DNA of 64,000 nt from Pseudomonas sp. HOU2 (lineage in GTDB: Bacteria; Pseudomonadota; Gammaproteobacteria; Pseudomonadales; Pseudomonadaceae): contig NZ_CP160398.1 in assembly GCF_040729435.1 (NCBI RefSeq), positions 806,001 to 870,000 of the forward strand. Reading direction: 5' to 3'. Shown one piece after another: positions 1-7,778 of this stretch (positions within the stretch are counted from its first letter, which is position 1; each line of letters starts with the position of its first letter). The notes below the pieces were generated by a model. That model was not told where the DNA came from. It was given only the letters and a program-made list of their open reading frames with translations, and did no database searches. Both the position numbers and the translations under genes were made by a program.

Positions 1-2
1 AG

Positions 3-203
3 CTGTCGGACTTCAAGGAAGCCGGCGCCTGCGGTACCGCTGCGGTGATCACGCCGATTGGTGGCATCAGCTACAACGACCACCTGCACGTGTTCCACAG
101 CGAAACCGAAGTCGGCCCGGTCACCCAGAAGCTCTACAAAGAACTGACGGGTGTGCAGACCGGCGACATCGAAGCGCCAGCAGGCTGGATCGTCAAGGTT
201 TGA
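3..203 (+). CDS. ilvE: Branched-chain-amino-acid aminotransferase, 3' end
   Basis: This is the last 66 residues of a PLP-dependent transaminase that interconverts branched-chain amino acids and their 2-oxo acids; the gene begins outside the window. The fragment reads in frame from base 3 and ends with TGA at 201-203. It carries the segment ACGTAAVITPIG, typical of the C-terminal part of the large-type class IV aminotransferases, and ends PAGWIVKV. A rho-independent terminator follows directly. Identification rests on one family-typical segment, so the family is secure and the exact paralogue a little less so. Confidence 0.85.
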   Translation: MSDFKEAGACGTAAVITPIGGISYNDHLHVFHSETEVGPVTQKLYKELTGVQTGDIEAPAGWIVKV

Positions 204-224
204 TCTGACGGTTAGATGTACAAA

Positions 225-258
225 AGCCCTCCATCAAGTGATTGATGGGGGGCTTTTT
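225..258 (+). terminator. Rho-independent terminator of ilvE
   Basis: A GC-rich hairpin (AGCCCTCCATCA paired with TGATGGGGGGCT, short loop) is followed by a T run about 20 bases after the ilvE stop codon. Confidence 0.85.
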
Positions 259-267
259 CGTTCTGAG

Positions 268-370
268 GATCAAGATCAAAAGATCGTCCGAACGCGGCCC
301 GAGCCTGCGGCAGCTCCTACACAGATATCCTGTAGGAGCTGCCGCAGGCTGCGATCTTTTGATCTTTTGA
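268..370. repeat. REP pair, family A
   Basis: Two inverted copies of the pseudomonad REP with core GGAGCTGCCGCAGGCTGCGA and AT-rich GATCTTTTGATC flanks. The left arm is interrupted by unrelated bases (about 289-302), unlike other copies in the window. It lies between two convergent genes. Confidence 0.8.
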
Positions 371-372
371 TT

Positions 373-1200
373 CTATTTCAACGCAATCCGCTTCCCGCCT
401 CGCGCAGCAATCCCGCTCGCCTGTCCATTCTGCTGCTTGCCCATCCGCGCCTGGGTAATCAGCCCGGGAATCAACTCCCCTTCCGGCAGATTCTTCCAGA
501 ACCGCACCGGCAAATGCCCTTGCATGACCTTCTCGTTCAACCTCGCCGGATTGAAGATGTGGCTGTAGTACGTCAGCCATAGCTCGCCGTGCGGATCATC
601 GATGTTCTGCGCCAGTTGCTGCCACTCCAGCGGGCACTGGCGCTGATGAATCAACTGTTCGCCATCGTAATACACCCCGTCACGCGGGGTGGCAATCAAC
701 CAGCGATGGCGGCCCATGCGCCTGACGAAATGTTCGCTGGCGCTGTGCAGGATGTCGTGGGCCGGTTCGTGCCACGCCACGTATTGCGGGCCTGGCTGAT
801 CCTGCGGGCGTTCGATGAACCGCACGAACGCGTGCAAATGGTGGGCTTCGCGGTGTACCTGCTTGATCCGCCGCTGCAACTCGCTGCCGAGTTTGTCACC
901 GGCCATCATCGCTGTGCGGTCGCCGTGGCTGACTCGCCACAGCACTTCATACAGCAGACTCCAGCGCTGGTCGCCCCGGTAGCGCGCGGCTTGCTCCAGG
1001 GTATCGAGCAGCGCACGGGGGATGCGTGCCTGAAACGGCCCCTGCCCCTCGGGCACCGACACGTCACTGGCAAACAGGTCGCTGACACCCTCCGACGCCC
1101 AGCTCACCAGACTCGGGTCGACTTCATGGCTGAGCAGCCAGCGCGCCTGTTGGCGCCAGGTGTCGAACAGGTCGTCGCAATCGAGATTGATCATCCCCAT
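373..1200 (-). CDS. DUF4130 / TIGR03915-type DNA metabolism protein
   Basis: A 275-residue protein of the DUF4130 family (model name: probable DNA metabolism protein). In many bacteria this domain is fused to, or encoded beside, a uracil-DNA-glycosylase-like domain and a dedicated radical-SAM protein; here it is the short unfused form. The biochemical role is not established; repair or modification of damaged bases is inferred from partners. The gene overlaps the end of the upstream radical-SAM gene, so the two are translationally coupled; a second ATG at 1194 gives a classic ATGA overlap with that gene's stop and may be the true start. It probably shares the LexA-type promoter upstream of the radical-SAM gene. 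Confidence 0.85.
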   Translation of the reverse strand: MGMINLDCDDLFDTWRQQARWLLSHEVDPSLVSWASEGVSDLFASDVSVPEGQGPFQARIPRALLDTLEQAARYRGDQRWSLLYEVLWRVSHGDRTAMMAGDKLGSELQRRIKQVHREAHHLHAFVRFIERPQDQPGPQYVAWHEPAHDILHSASEHFVRRMGRHRWLIATPRDGVYYDGEQLIHQRQCPLEWQQLAQNIDDPHGELWLTYYSHIFNPARLNEKVMQGHLPVRFWKNLPEGELIPGLITQARMGKQQNGQASGIAARGGKRIALK

Positions 1201-2411
1201 AACCCCATCTGCTGCGGCTGCGGCCGGTCGCGCAGTTGCTGGTAGAGCATGTGGCTGGTGACCTCCGCCTGCTGCGGATGGTAATCGCTGGTGATGATGA
1301 ACGGCTTGGCCTTGGCCAAAACACAGCGCATGCGTGCCACGTCTTCGTAACGGATGCGCCGTTGCTGGCGCAATTGCACCAGACGTTCGGTGGTACGCAG
1401 GCCGATGCCCGGAATACGCGCGATCAGCGACGGCTCGGCGCGGTTCAGGTCCAGCGGAAACACGTCGCGATTCTGCAGCGCCCAGGCCAGTTTCGGGTCG
1501 ATGTCCAGCGCCAGATTACCCGGGCCCTTGAGCAACTCATCAGCGTTGTAGCCGTAGCTGCGCAAGAGGAAATCAGCCTGATACAGACGGTGTTCGCGCA
1601 TCAGCGGTGGCGCGGCCAGTGGCACGCTTTTCGGACTGTCGGGAATCGGGCTGAAGGCCGAATAGTAGACGCGCCGCAAGCGGTAGTTGCCATACAACGA
1701 CTGCGCGCTGTGCAGGATCGTGCTGTCGTCGGTGTCATCGGCGCCGACGATCATTTGCGTACTCTGCCCGGCGGGGGCGAATTTTGCCGAACGCGGTTCG
1801 TTGAGCACCGTTTGCACGCCGGTGTAAATGGTGTTCATCGCCTGCTTGATCGAGCCGATCTGCTTCTCCGGCGCCAGGGTTTGCAGGCTGGCATCGGTGG
1901 GCAGTTCGATATTGACGCTGAGACGGTCGGCATAGCGCCCGGCCTCCTCGATCAACGCCGGGTCGGCCTCGGGAATGGTCTTGAGGTGGATGTAGCCGCG
2001 AAACTCGTGCTGTTCGCGCAACAGCTTTGCCACGCGCACCAGTTGTTCCATGGTGTAGTCCGCCGAGCGGATGATCCCTGAACTGAGAAACAGCCCGCTG
2101 ACGCAGTTGCGTCGGTAGAAATCCAGGGTCAGCGTCACCACTTCCTCGGGGGTGAAGCGTGCACGCGGCACATCGCTGGAGCGGCGGTTGACGCAGTACT
2201 GGCAGTCGTAGAGACAGAAGTTGGTCAGGAGGATTTTCAGCAGCGATACGCAGCGACCATCCGGCGTATAGCTGTGGCAGATACCCATGCCATCGGTCGA
2301 ACCCAGCCCGCTCTTGCCTTCGGAGCTACGCTTGGGCGCGCCGCTGCTGGCGCAGGAGGCGTCGTACTTGGCGGCGTCGGCGAGAATGCTGAGCTTGTCG
2401 ATGATTTGCAT
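1191..2411 (-). CDS. Putative DNA modification/repair radical SAM protein (TIGR03916-like)
   Basis: A 406-residue radical-SAM enzyme. The 4Fe-4S cluster motif CxxxCxxC is at residues 66-73 (C66, C70, C73) and a helix-hairpin-helix with IPGIG lies near residue 335, as expected for a DNA-binding radical-SAM protein. This architecture is the family that pairs with DUF4130 proteins, and the DUF4130 gene follows directly with overlap. The reaction is unknown for the family. An AAAGAG ribosome binding site precedes the ATG at 2411, and a LexA-like box lies 13 bases upstream of that ATG, so induction by DNA damage is likely. Confidence 0.88.
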   Translation of the reverse strand: MQIIDKLSILADAAKYDASCASSGAPKRSSEGKSGLGSTDGMGICHSYTPDGRCVSLLKILLTNFCLYDCQYCVNRRSSDVPRARFTPEEVVTLTLDFYRRNCVSGLFLSSGIIRSADYTMEQLVRVAKLLREQHEFRGYIHLKTIPEADPALIEEAGRYADRLSVNIELPTDASLQTLAPEKQIGSIKQAMNTIYTGVQTVLNEPRSAKFAPAGQSTQMIVGADDTDDSTILHSAQSLYGNYRLRRVYYSAFSPIPDSPKSVPLAAPPLMREHRLYQADFLLRSYGYNADELLKGPGNLALDIDPKLAWALQNRDVFPLDLNRAEPSLIARIPGIGLRTTERLVQLRQQRRIRYEDVARMRCVLAKAKPFIITSDYHPQQAEVTSHMLYQQLRDRPQPQQMGLWG

Positions 2412-2424
2412 GGCGCGGGCTCTT

Positions 2425-2444
2425 TACTGTGTGGATATACAGTA
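2425..2444 (-). promoter_or_regulatory. LexA (SOS) box
   Basis: Read on the minus strand it is TACTGTATATCCACACAGTA, i.e. CTG-N10-CAG with a perfect left half site and outer TA dinucleotides, matching the gamma-proteobacterial LexA consensus. It sits just upstream of the radical-SAM/DUF4130 operon. Confidence 0.8.
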
Positions 2445-2500
2445 TAGGTCCGAGCACGGGGTTACAAGGTGCTAGAGCGCACCTCGTCGGGCGGAAGCTC

Positions 2501-2604
2501 AAGATCAAAAGATCGCAGCCTTCGGCAGCTCCTACATCGATTGAGATTTATCGGAGGTTCGTGATTACTGTAGGAGCTGCCGAAGGCTGCGATCTTTTGA
2601 TTTT
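2501..2604. repeat. REP pair, family A
   Basis: Inverted family A REP copies (core GGAGCTGCCGAAGGCTGCGA) separated by about 35 bases. The right copy overlaps the 3' end of the neighbouring ArsR-type gene and contributes its last codons. Confidence 0.85.
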
Positions 2605-3306
2605 CGCGTCTAACGGCAACTCAAGACCAAACCGCAGGCCCATTTCCTTTCGCCCCGCCACGGTCAGCGCCAACGCCCGACTGTCCAGATCCTGCGTCAC
2701 CCATTTGCGTTTCAACGCCATCTGCAACAACGCCGCGCCCAACGAACCGCCCAGATGCGGCCGGCGCATGCTCCAGTCCAGGCACGGGCAAGCAAACTTG
2801 CGGCGCAGGGTACTCAAATCCTGAACCTCGATACCCAAACCCTCAAACAACGCCTCACCACTGTCGCTCAGCCGATAAGCGCGCTCGTCGGTTTCCACCA
2901 GCCATCCCGCCTCAAGCATGCGGTCGTGCAGCAACACCGCCAGCGTGCCGGCCATGTGGTCGTAGCAGGCGCGGGCGAATTGCAGGCGATCCGGGGTGTG
3001 CGGCTTGAAGCTCGGCGCGGCGTTCTGGCCGATCACCATCAACGCTTCCAGCGCCTGCGCCACGCGCTGATCGGCGAGGCTGTAATAACGATGGCGGCCC
3101 TGCACATGCAGGCGCACCAGCGATAGATCCTTGAGTTTGGCCAGGTGTGCACTGGCGGTGGAAGCGCTGACCTCGGCAACGGCGGCCAATTCAGTGCTGG
3201 TGCGGGCGTGGCCGTCCATCAGCGAGCAGAGGATCTTCGTGCGTGCCGGTTCGGCGATGGCGGCCGCCACCTGCGAAACGCCGATGTCTTGATGTTCTGC
3301 GTGCAT
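2548..3306 (-). CDS. ArsR-family transcriptional regulator
   Basis: A 252-residue winged-helix regulator. The N-terminal 80 residues contain the ArsR helix-turn-helix (around TSTELAAVAEVSASTASAHL) followed by a wing with GRHRYYSL; a C-terminal extension of unknown function completes it. The start at 3306 is chosen because GGGGAG lies at the right distance; an open frame extends further upstream without a ribosome site. The cysteines that bind metal in classic ArsR are absent near the recognition helix, so the ligand may not be a metal. It is divergent from a cytochrome P450 gene, which it may control. The last roughly 16 codons lie inside a REP element. Confidence 0.82.
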   Translation of the reverse strand: MHAEHQDIGVSQVAAAIAEPARTKILCSLMDGHARTSTELAAVAEVSASTASAHLAKLKDLSLVRLHVQGRHRYYSLADQRVAQALEALMVIGQNAAPSFKPHTPDRLQFARACYDHMAGTLAVLLHDRMLEAGWLVETDERAYRLSDSGEALFEGLGIEVQDLSTLRRKFACPCLDWSMRRPHLGGSLGAALLQMALKRKWVTQDLDSRALALTVAGRKEMGLRFGLELPLDAKIKRSQPSAAPTVITNLR

Positions 3307-3384
3307 ATTTCGCTCCCCGACGAATCGTCGTCGCTGCGAACTGAAGATACTCGCATCACTTTCCCGACGACAAGGCTGTGAACC

Positions 3385-4488
3385 ATGGACCCGATCATCG
3401 CTGCGACGCATGCCGATCCCTACCCCTACTACGCCAAACTACGCGCCGAGGGCGGACTGACCTTTGATCATGGATTGAAGCTGTGGGTCGCCAGCAGCGC
3501 CCGAGCAGTGTGTGCGGTGCTGGCGCATGCCGATTGTCGGGTGCGACCGCTGCAGGAGCCGGTGCCCAAGGCGATTGCCTCGGGGCTGGCCGGCAAGGTG
3601 TTCGGGCAGTTGATGCGGATGAACGATGGCGAACGTCAACGCTGTCCGCGTGCGGCAATCGAGCCGTCACTGCAGTTGATAGATGACGAGCAAGTACAGG
3701 CACTGGTGGCCGCGCGTCTGATGACAGCGGACGCCGACGGCTTGTATAAGGCGATGTTTCGCGGCCCGGTGTGTGTGGTCGCGGCGCTGCTCGGCTTCAC
3801 CCCGGCGCAGGGCCGGGCCATCAGTGAGCTGACCGCGGATTTCGTCGCCTGCCTGTCGCCGCTGAGTAATGATCTGCAACTGGCGGCGGCGCATGCGGCG
3901 GCGGAGCATTTGCACGGATATTTCATCGAGTTGCTGGCCGAAGCCGATAGCGAGTTGCTCAAGGCTATCGAGCAGCGATTTGCCGGTGACGGGGAAAGCC
4001 TGATCGCCAACCTGATCGGTCTCTGTTCGCAGACGTTTGAAGCAACTGCCGGGCTAATCGGCAATGCACTGTTAGTGCTGCGACGTCAGCCCGAGTTGCG
4101 CGATGCCTCTGTGGACGCGCTGTTGGCCGAGGTTCAGCGCTTTGATCCGCCAGTGCAGAACACTCGGCGGTTTGTCGCGCAGACTTGTGAGATCGATGGT
4201 GTGCGGCTTGAGGCCGGCGAAGTGATTCTGTTGCTGCTGGCCTCGGCCAACCGCGATCCTTTGTTGAATGCAGAGCCCGAGCGGTTTCTGCTGGATCGTC
4301 CTGACCGGCGCAGTTTCAGTTTTGGCAGCGGGCGGCATCAGTGTCCGGGGCAGACACTGGCGCTGAGCATTGCCGCTGCGACTGTCAGAAAAATCCTTGA
4401 TCAGGGTATGAATCTGCAACAACTGACGTGGCATTACCGCCCATCCCTCAATGGGCGGATACCACTGTTCGACGCGCTACAGCCTTAG
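3385..4488 (+). CDS. Cytochrome P450
   Basis: A 367-residue soluble P450 monooxygenase, slightly shorter than typical bacterial members (about 400). The heme-binding loop FGSGRHQCPG is at residues 313-322 with the axial cysteine at 320, and an ExxR-type EVQR segment occurs around residue 250. The substrate cannot be told. No ferredoxin or ferredoxin reductase gene is adjacent, so it must use redox partners from elsewhere. It is divergent from the ArsR-family gene with about 80 bases between the starts, suggesting direct regulation. The ribosome binding site is weak. Confidence 0.9.
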   Translation: MDPIIAATHADPYPYYAKLRAEGGLTFDHGLKLWVASSARAVCAVLAHADCRVRPLQEPVPKAIASGLAGKVFGQLMRMNDGERQRCPRAAIEPSLQLIDDEQVQALVAARLMTADADGLYKAMFRGPVCVVAALLGFTPAQGRAISELTADFVACLSPLSNDLQLAAAHAAAEHLHGYFIELLAEADSELLKAIEQRFAGDGESLIANLIGLCSQTFEATAGLIGNALLVLRRQPELRDASVDALLAEVQRFDPPVQNTRRFVAQTCEIDGVRLEAGEVILLLLASANRDPLLNAEPERFLLDRPDRRSFSFGSGRHQCPGQTLALSIAAATVRKILDQGMNLQQLTWHYRPSLNGRIPLFDALQP

Positions 4489-5414
4489 GCGCTGCGCAGC
4501 TCGATGGTCAGGTGCGACAACTCATGCACCGGCGCCAGCCGCTCGCGAATCGCCTCCGCCGTCACACCCGCCGCCGCGACCACACTGACAATCGCCGCCC
4601 GCGACTGCGGGCCGACCTGCCAGACATGCAGATCGCTGATGCGCACATCGTCAGAGGTTTCCAGCAGCTCGCGGATCTCCGCTGCCACCGGCTCGTCGGT
4701 GGTGTCGAGCAGCACCGCGGCGCTATCGCGCATCAGGTTGTAGGCCCACTTCGCGATGACAATCGAGCCGACAATCCCCATCGCCGGGTCCAGCCATACC
4801 CAACCGAGATAGCGCCCGGCCAGCAACGCGGCAATCGCCAGCACAGAGGTCAGGGCGTCGGCCAGCACATGGACGTAGGCCGAGCGCAGGTTGTTGTCGT
4901 GATGGTGATGATGATCGTGGCCGTGGTCATGCTGATGGCCGTGGTCATGGCCGTGATGGCCCATCAACAGGAAGGCGCTGAGGATGTTTACGCCTAGCCC
5001 GACGATGGCAATCACTGTCGCTTCGCCGAATGCCACGCTGGTCGGTTCGAACAACCGAAAAACCGACTCGCCGGCAATGCCCAGCGACACCAGGCCCAGC
5101 ACCATGGCTGAGGCGAAACCGGCCAGATCGCCGACCTTGCCGGTGCCGAAACTGTAACGGCGGTTGTTGGCATTGCGCCGGGCGAATCCGTAGGCCGCCG
5201 CAGCGATGCCCAACGCGCCGGCATGGGTCGCCATGTGAAAACCGTCGGCCAGCAGGGCCATGGAGCCGGTGAGGTAACCGGCGGCGATCTCGCCGATCAT
5301 CATCACGAAGGTCAGCGCCACCACCCACAGAGTGCGGCGGGCGTTTTCGTCGTGGGACGCGCCGAGGAACTGGTGATCGTGGCTGAAACGGTCAGCGTTT
5401 GGGGTCAGGCTCAT
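4485..5414 (-). CDS. dmeF: Cation diffusion facilitator, Co/Ni efflux (DmeF-type)
   Basis: A 309-residue CDF transporter exporting divalent metal from the cytoplasm by proton exchange. Predicted transmembrane segments bracket the conserved metal site residues (D57 and H60 in LLADGFH; H182 and D186 in HVLADALTS). A histidine-rich loop at residues 153-172 is typical of the DmeF/CzcD group, and a cytoplasmic C-terminal domain follows. It lies 12 bases downstream of an RcnR/DmeR-type repressor, the normal dmeRF arrangement, which supports cobalt/nickel rather than zinc as main substrate. Its 3' end overlaps the end of the convergent P450 gene by 4 bases. Confidence 0.88.
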   Translation of the reverse strand: MSLTPNADRFSHDHQFLGASHDENARRTLWVVALTFVMMIGEIAAGYLTGSMALLADGFHMATHAGALGIAAAAYGFARRNANNRRYSFGTGKVGDLAGFASAMVLGLVSLGIAGESVFRLFEPTSVAFGEATVIAIVGLGVNILSAFLLMGHHGHDHGHQHDHGHDHHHHHDNNLRSAYVHVLADALTSVLAIAALLAGRYLGWVWLDPAMGIVGSIVIAKWAYNLMRDSAAVLLDTTDEPVAAEIRELLETSDDVRISDLHVWQVGPQSRAAIVSVVAAAGVTAEAIRERLAPVHELSHLTIELRSA

Positions 5415-5426
5415 GATGCGTGTGCT

Positions 5427-5702
5427 CTATTTGGCATAACGGCGGATGGCTTGCAGCAGATCTTCCGCGCCCTGGGCGCGCTGTTCGTCAGTGAGATCGG
5501 GATGGGCCACGTGCTCACGGGTGTGGGCCTCGATGAACTGCTCCATCAACCCGTTGACCGCCCCACGAATCGCCGCCACCAGATGCAAGGTCTTGGAACA
5601 ATCGGCATCGCCCTCCAGAGCTTTTTCAACGGCCAGCACCTGCCCGGCAATCCGCCGCACGCGGTTGAGCAGCTCGTCTTTGTGTTCGTGAATGTGCGAC
5701 AT
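5427..5702 (-). CDS. dmeR: Ni/Co-responsive repressor of the CsoR/RcnR family
   Basis: A 91-residue all-helical repressor. The residues that bind nickel or cobalt in E. coli RcnR are all present at the same positions: H3, C35, H60 and H64. This distinguishes it from copper-sensing CsoR and formaldehyde-sensing FrmR. The start at 5702 gives the family length; an open frame continues upstream but would add a non-homologous tail. It is the first gene of the dmeRF operon and probably represses it through the G-tract operator just upstream. Confidence 0.9.
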   Translation of the reverse strand: MSHIHEHKDELLNRVRRIAGQVLAVEKALEGDADCSKTLHLVAAIRGAVNGLMEQFIEAHTREHVAHPDLTDEQRAQGAEDLLQAIRRYAK

Positions 5703-5725
5703 ACCTATACCCCCTACCCCTATAT
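5703..5725 (-). promoter_or_regulatory. Candidate DmeR operator
   Basis: Minus-strand sequence ATATAGGGGTAGGGGGTATA: a G-tract flanked by AT-rich ends, the form recognised by RcnR/CsoR-family repressors. It lies immediately upstream of the dmeR start, where binding would block expression. Confidence 0.55.
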
Positions 5726-5811
5726 GGCAGGCATGGTCGCCGATGGCTTGGGTAATCGCAAGTTCGGTGAGCATTCAAGGGATGAACGGGATGCTGAAAG
5801 CGACTTCAATC

Positions 5812-5905
5812 TCCTGTAGGAGTGAGCCTGCTCGCGATAGCGATATGTCTGATCACATAGATGTTGAATGTGCCGCCCTCATCGCGAGCAAGCTCACTCC
5901 TACAT
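5812..5905. repeat. REP pair, family B, and neighbouring half-site
   Basis: Inverted copies of the GGAGTGAGCCTGCTCGCGAT type of REP separated by about 45 bases. A further degenerate half copy (GGGGCCAGCCTGCTGGCGAT) follows at about 5953-5972. Confidence 0.8.
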
Positions 5906-6017
5906 CAGTTTGGTGGTGTTGCCTGCTCTGCGCCGGACGCAGACTCCCCTGTAGGGGCCAGCCTGCTGGCGATGTCACGCTGAAAAATGCAGCATCATTT
6001 CGGCATCATCCAGCAGG

Positions 6018-6320
6018 CTACATCGCCTTGCGCCTTTGCCTACAACTACGCCAGAATCCGTCGGCTTGTGCGGTTTGGGGGGCGTCGGTAACGTGGTTCG
6101 CGTCACTGAATGGTCAGTGATCGGGTTTAGTCGCTCGGTGTTACCTCAAGTTCGCAAGCTGTTATTCAGTCAGGCATCTCTACGCCTGCGCTCAATGGCG
6201 GCTGTGCGCAGGGCGCTCTCGGGCGCGCCGGTAATGCTTGGGTACTGGTCGACTAACCTGCGTACAGCTGCCACCTATTGTTTAGTCGCAAGTACGTGTC
6301 AGCCTCATTGAGGTTACCCA
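6018..6320 (+). ncRNA. Conserved structured leader upstream of DUF6124 gene (copy A)
   Basis: This 300-base leader is similar along its length to the minus-strand segment 32880-33165, which sits upstream of another DUF6124 gene. Shared blocks include TACGCCAGAATCCG near the 5' end and a TCACTG/CAGTGA stem at 6103-6120. Pairing elements change together between the copies: GTTTAGTCGC occurs at 6125-6134 and again at 6280-6289, with the complementary CGACTAAC at 6250-6257. The conserved stems and absence of a conserved reading frame favour a structured RNA. Its function is unknown. It ends just before the ribosome binding site of the gene at 6325. Confidence 0.6.
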
Positions 6321-6324
6321 GCAA

Positions 6325-6702
6325 ATGTTTAAAGTGACGCCAAATCCGCCTGAAGCGGACGCAATACCTGACCCCGAATCAACGTCCCCCTACTCCGACC
6401 CCAATTCCAGAAAACTTCACGAAGCCGCCGAACGCGCCCTCGACCACTACCTGAAACCGCCATCCCCACAACCGCGCAAACCCAGCCACATGTTCGTTGT
6501 CGCGCCAGACATGCACAACGAAGAGCTTCTGGCCCACGCCTGCGAATCCATGGCCTCGGCCAGCATCATGCTCAGCGACTTCGCCAGCCTCCTCGACACG
6601 CCCTACCGCAACACCCTGCTCGGCATCCAGCAAGTGGTGATGCTAGGCGAACTCGCCGTCAACCGTGCCCTCGACAACCTCGAGCCCCCGATCAGAAATT
6701 GA
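6325..6702 (+). CDS. DUF6124 family protein
   Basis: A 125-residue soluble protein of the Pseudomonas DUF6124 family (formerly handled as DUF3077). It shows the family signature: MFKVTPNPP start, RKLHEAAERALDHYL helix at residues 30-47, a variable proline-rich linker, then a predicted helical half from about residue 70 containing LAHACESMASASIMLSDFA. The function is unknown. It has two paralogues in the window (32486-32857 and the frameshifted 31988-32348) and lies downstream of the conserved leader. A GAGG ribosome site precedes the ATG. Confidence 0.85.
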   Translation: MFKVTPNPPEADAIPDPESTSPYSDPNSRKLHEAAERALDHYLKPPSPQPRKPSHMFVVAPDMHNEELLAHACESMASASIMLSDFASLLDTPYRNTLLGIQQVVMLGELAVNRALDNLEPPIRN

Positions 6703-6710
6703 AAAGCGTC

Positions 6711-6833
6711 CCTGTGGCGAGGGAGCTTGCTCCCGCTCGGCTGCGCAGCAGTCGAAAATCCGGACTCGATTCAGAACGATGGGGCTTGGGGTCGCTTCGC
6801 AACCCAGCGGGAGCAAGCTCCCTCGCCACAAGG
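6711..6833. repeat. Palindromic repeat, family C
   Basis: Inverted copies of GTGGCGAGGGAGCTTGCTCC about 75 bases apart. The same family recurs at 7135-7214, 49962-50055 and 58938-59031. Confidence 0.8.
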
Positions 6834-6858
6834 AAAACGGCGCAAAGGAGAATTTCAC

Positions 6859-7128
6859 ATGACCAATAAAACAGATGCCCACGTCGTCGCCGCATTAGTC
6901 GCCATGGGCCTCAACGAACGGGATCGACGCTGGGCGCAGAACGCATGCCTGGTGTTGTTTGAAAGCGAGCGGGAAACAATTGTGGCCTCGGCCGTGGCCG
7001 CTCTGGGGAAACTCGACGAGCTTGAAATGGAGGCTGTACTCCCAGCGCTGCAGCGGGTGAAACGCCGGTTTCCGTCACTTGCAAGGACAGTGGCTGAGAC
7101 GCTGGACGCGATGGCAATTGCAGCCTGA
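6859..7128 (+). CDS. Small conserved hypothetical protein
   Basis: An 89-residue predicted alpha-helical protein that I do not recognise. Starting at the ATG at 6859 is supported by AAAGGAG eight bases upstream; the longer open frame reads through a palindromic repeat and is not credible. The sequence is rich in alanine, leucine and glutamate with no membrane segment or signal peptide. The repeated pattern of short amphipathic helices resembles HEAT-type folds, but that is only an impression. It is bracketed by family C repeats and is probably its own transcription unit. Confidence 0.6.
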   Translation: MTNKTDAHVVAALVAMGLNERDRRWAQNACLVLFESERETIVASAVAALGKLDELEMEAVLPALQRVKRRFPSLARTVAETLDAMAIAA

Positions 7129-7134
7129 GTGATC

Positions 7135-7214
7135 GTGGCGAGGGGGATCGCGAAGCGATACCTCAAGAGAAGGCCTGCTGCGCAGTCCATCGGGGATAAA
7201 TCCCCTCGCCACAG
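7135..7214. repeat. Palindromic repeat, family C (divergent)
   Basis: GTGGCGAGGGGGAT at the left end is matched by the inverted ATCCCCTCGCCAC at the right, with an imperfect interior. It separates convergent genes and may act as a terminator. Confidence 0.65.
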
Positions 7215-7250
7215 ATTGCATGGACATTGATTGATCGGCGTTTAGCCGCC

Positions 7251-7589
7251 TCAATCCTCCCGCGTCAAAACCTCCAGCAATTCAATCTCGAACACCAGAT
7301 TCGAATTCGGCGGAATCTTGCCCATCGTTCGCTCGCCGTAGCCCAAATGCGCCGGCACCAGCAGTTTGCGCTTGCCGCCCACTTGCATCCCCATCAGCCC
7401 TTGATCCCAGCCCTTGATCACCCGGCCCGTGCCAATCACGCACTGGAAAGGTTTGCCACGGCTGTGGGAAGAATCGAACTCGCTGCCGTCTTCCAGCCAG
7501 CCAGTGTATTGGGTGGTAATCAGCGCGCCTTTGACGGCAGACTTGCCCTCGCCCACTTGGAGTTCGATTACCTGCAGTTCATCCGTCAT
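7251..7589 (-). CDS. FKBP-type peptidyl-prolyl cis-trans isomerase
   Basis: A 112-residue single-domain FKBP catalysing proline isomerisation in the cytoplasm (no signal peptide). Family features are visible: the GALITTQYTGWLEDGSEFDSS strand-turn, FQCVIGTGRVIKGWDQGLMGM around the active site, and the C-terminal PNSNLVFEIELL strand. The ATG at 7589 is preferred over a GTG at 7598 because GAG lies at proper spacing and the length then matches relatives. Confidence 0.92.
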   Translation of the reverse strand: MTDELQVIELQVGEGKSAVKGALITTQYTGWLEDGSEFDSSHSRGKPFQCVIGTGRVIKGWDQGLMGMQVGGKRKLLVPAHLGYGERTMGKIPPNSNLVFEIELLEVLTRED

Positions 7590-7778
7590 GACATTCACTC
7601 AATTGCTTAACTGGCGGCCGTTTTCCCAGAAATGCCGGTGATTGGCAAGCCGATGGCGCAGAGCAACGCTATTACCCCGCGGATTGTGAATCTGGCGATG
7701 CAGGAGGCCAGACACCGCAGGATTTTGGGGCGGGAAGCCCTGCACGAGTGCATGCGCAGGGCCTTTGAGTCGGGGGGA

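Noticed and set aside
6036-6311. 91-residue frame inside leader copy A
   Set aside because: The corresponding region of leader copy B does not keep this frame; conservation fits RNA structure rather than protein.
7607-7756. Possible 49-residue minus-strand peptide with one hydrophobic segment
   Set aside because: Weak ribosome site and no recognisable family; could be real but I cannot support it.
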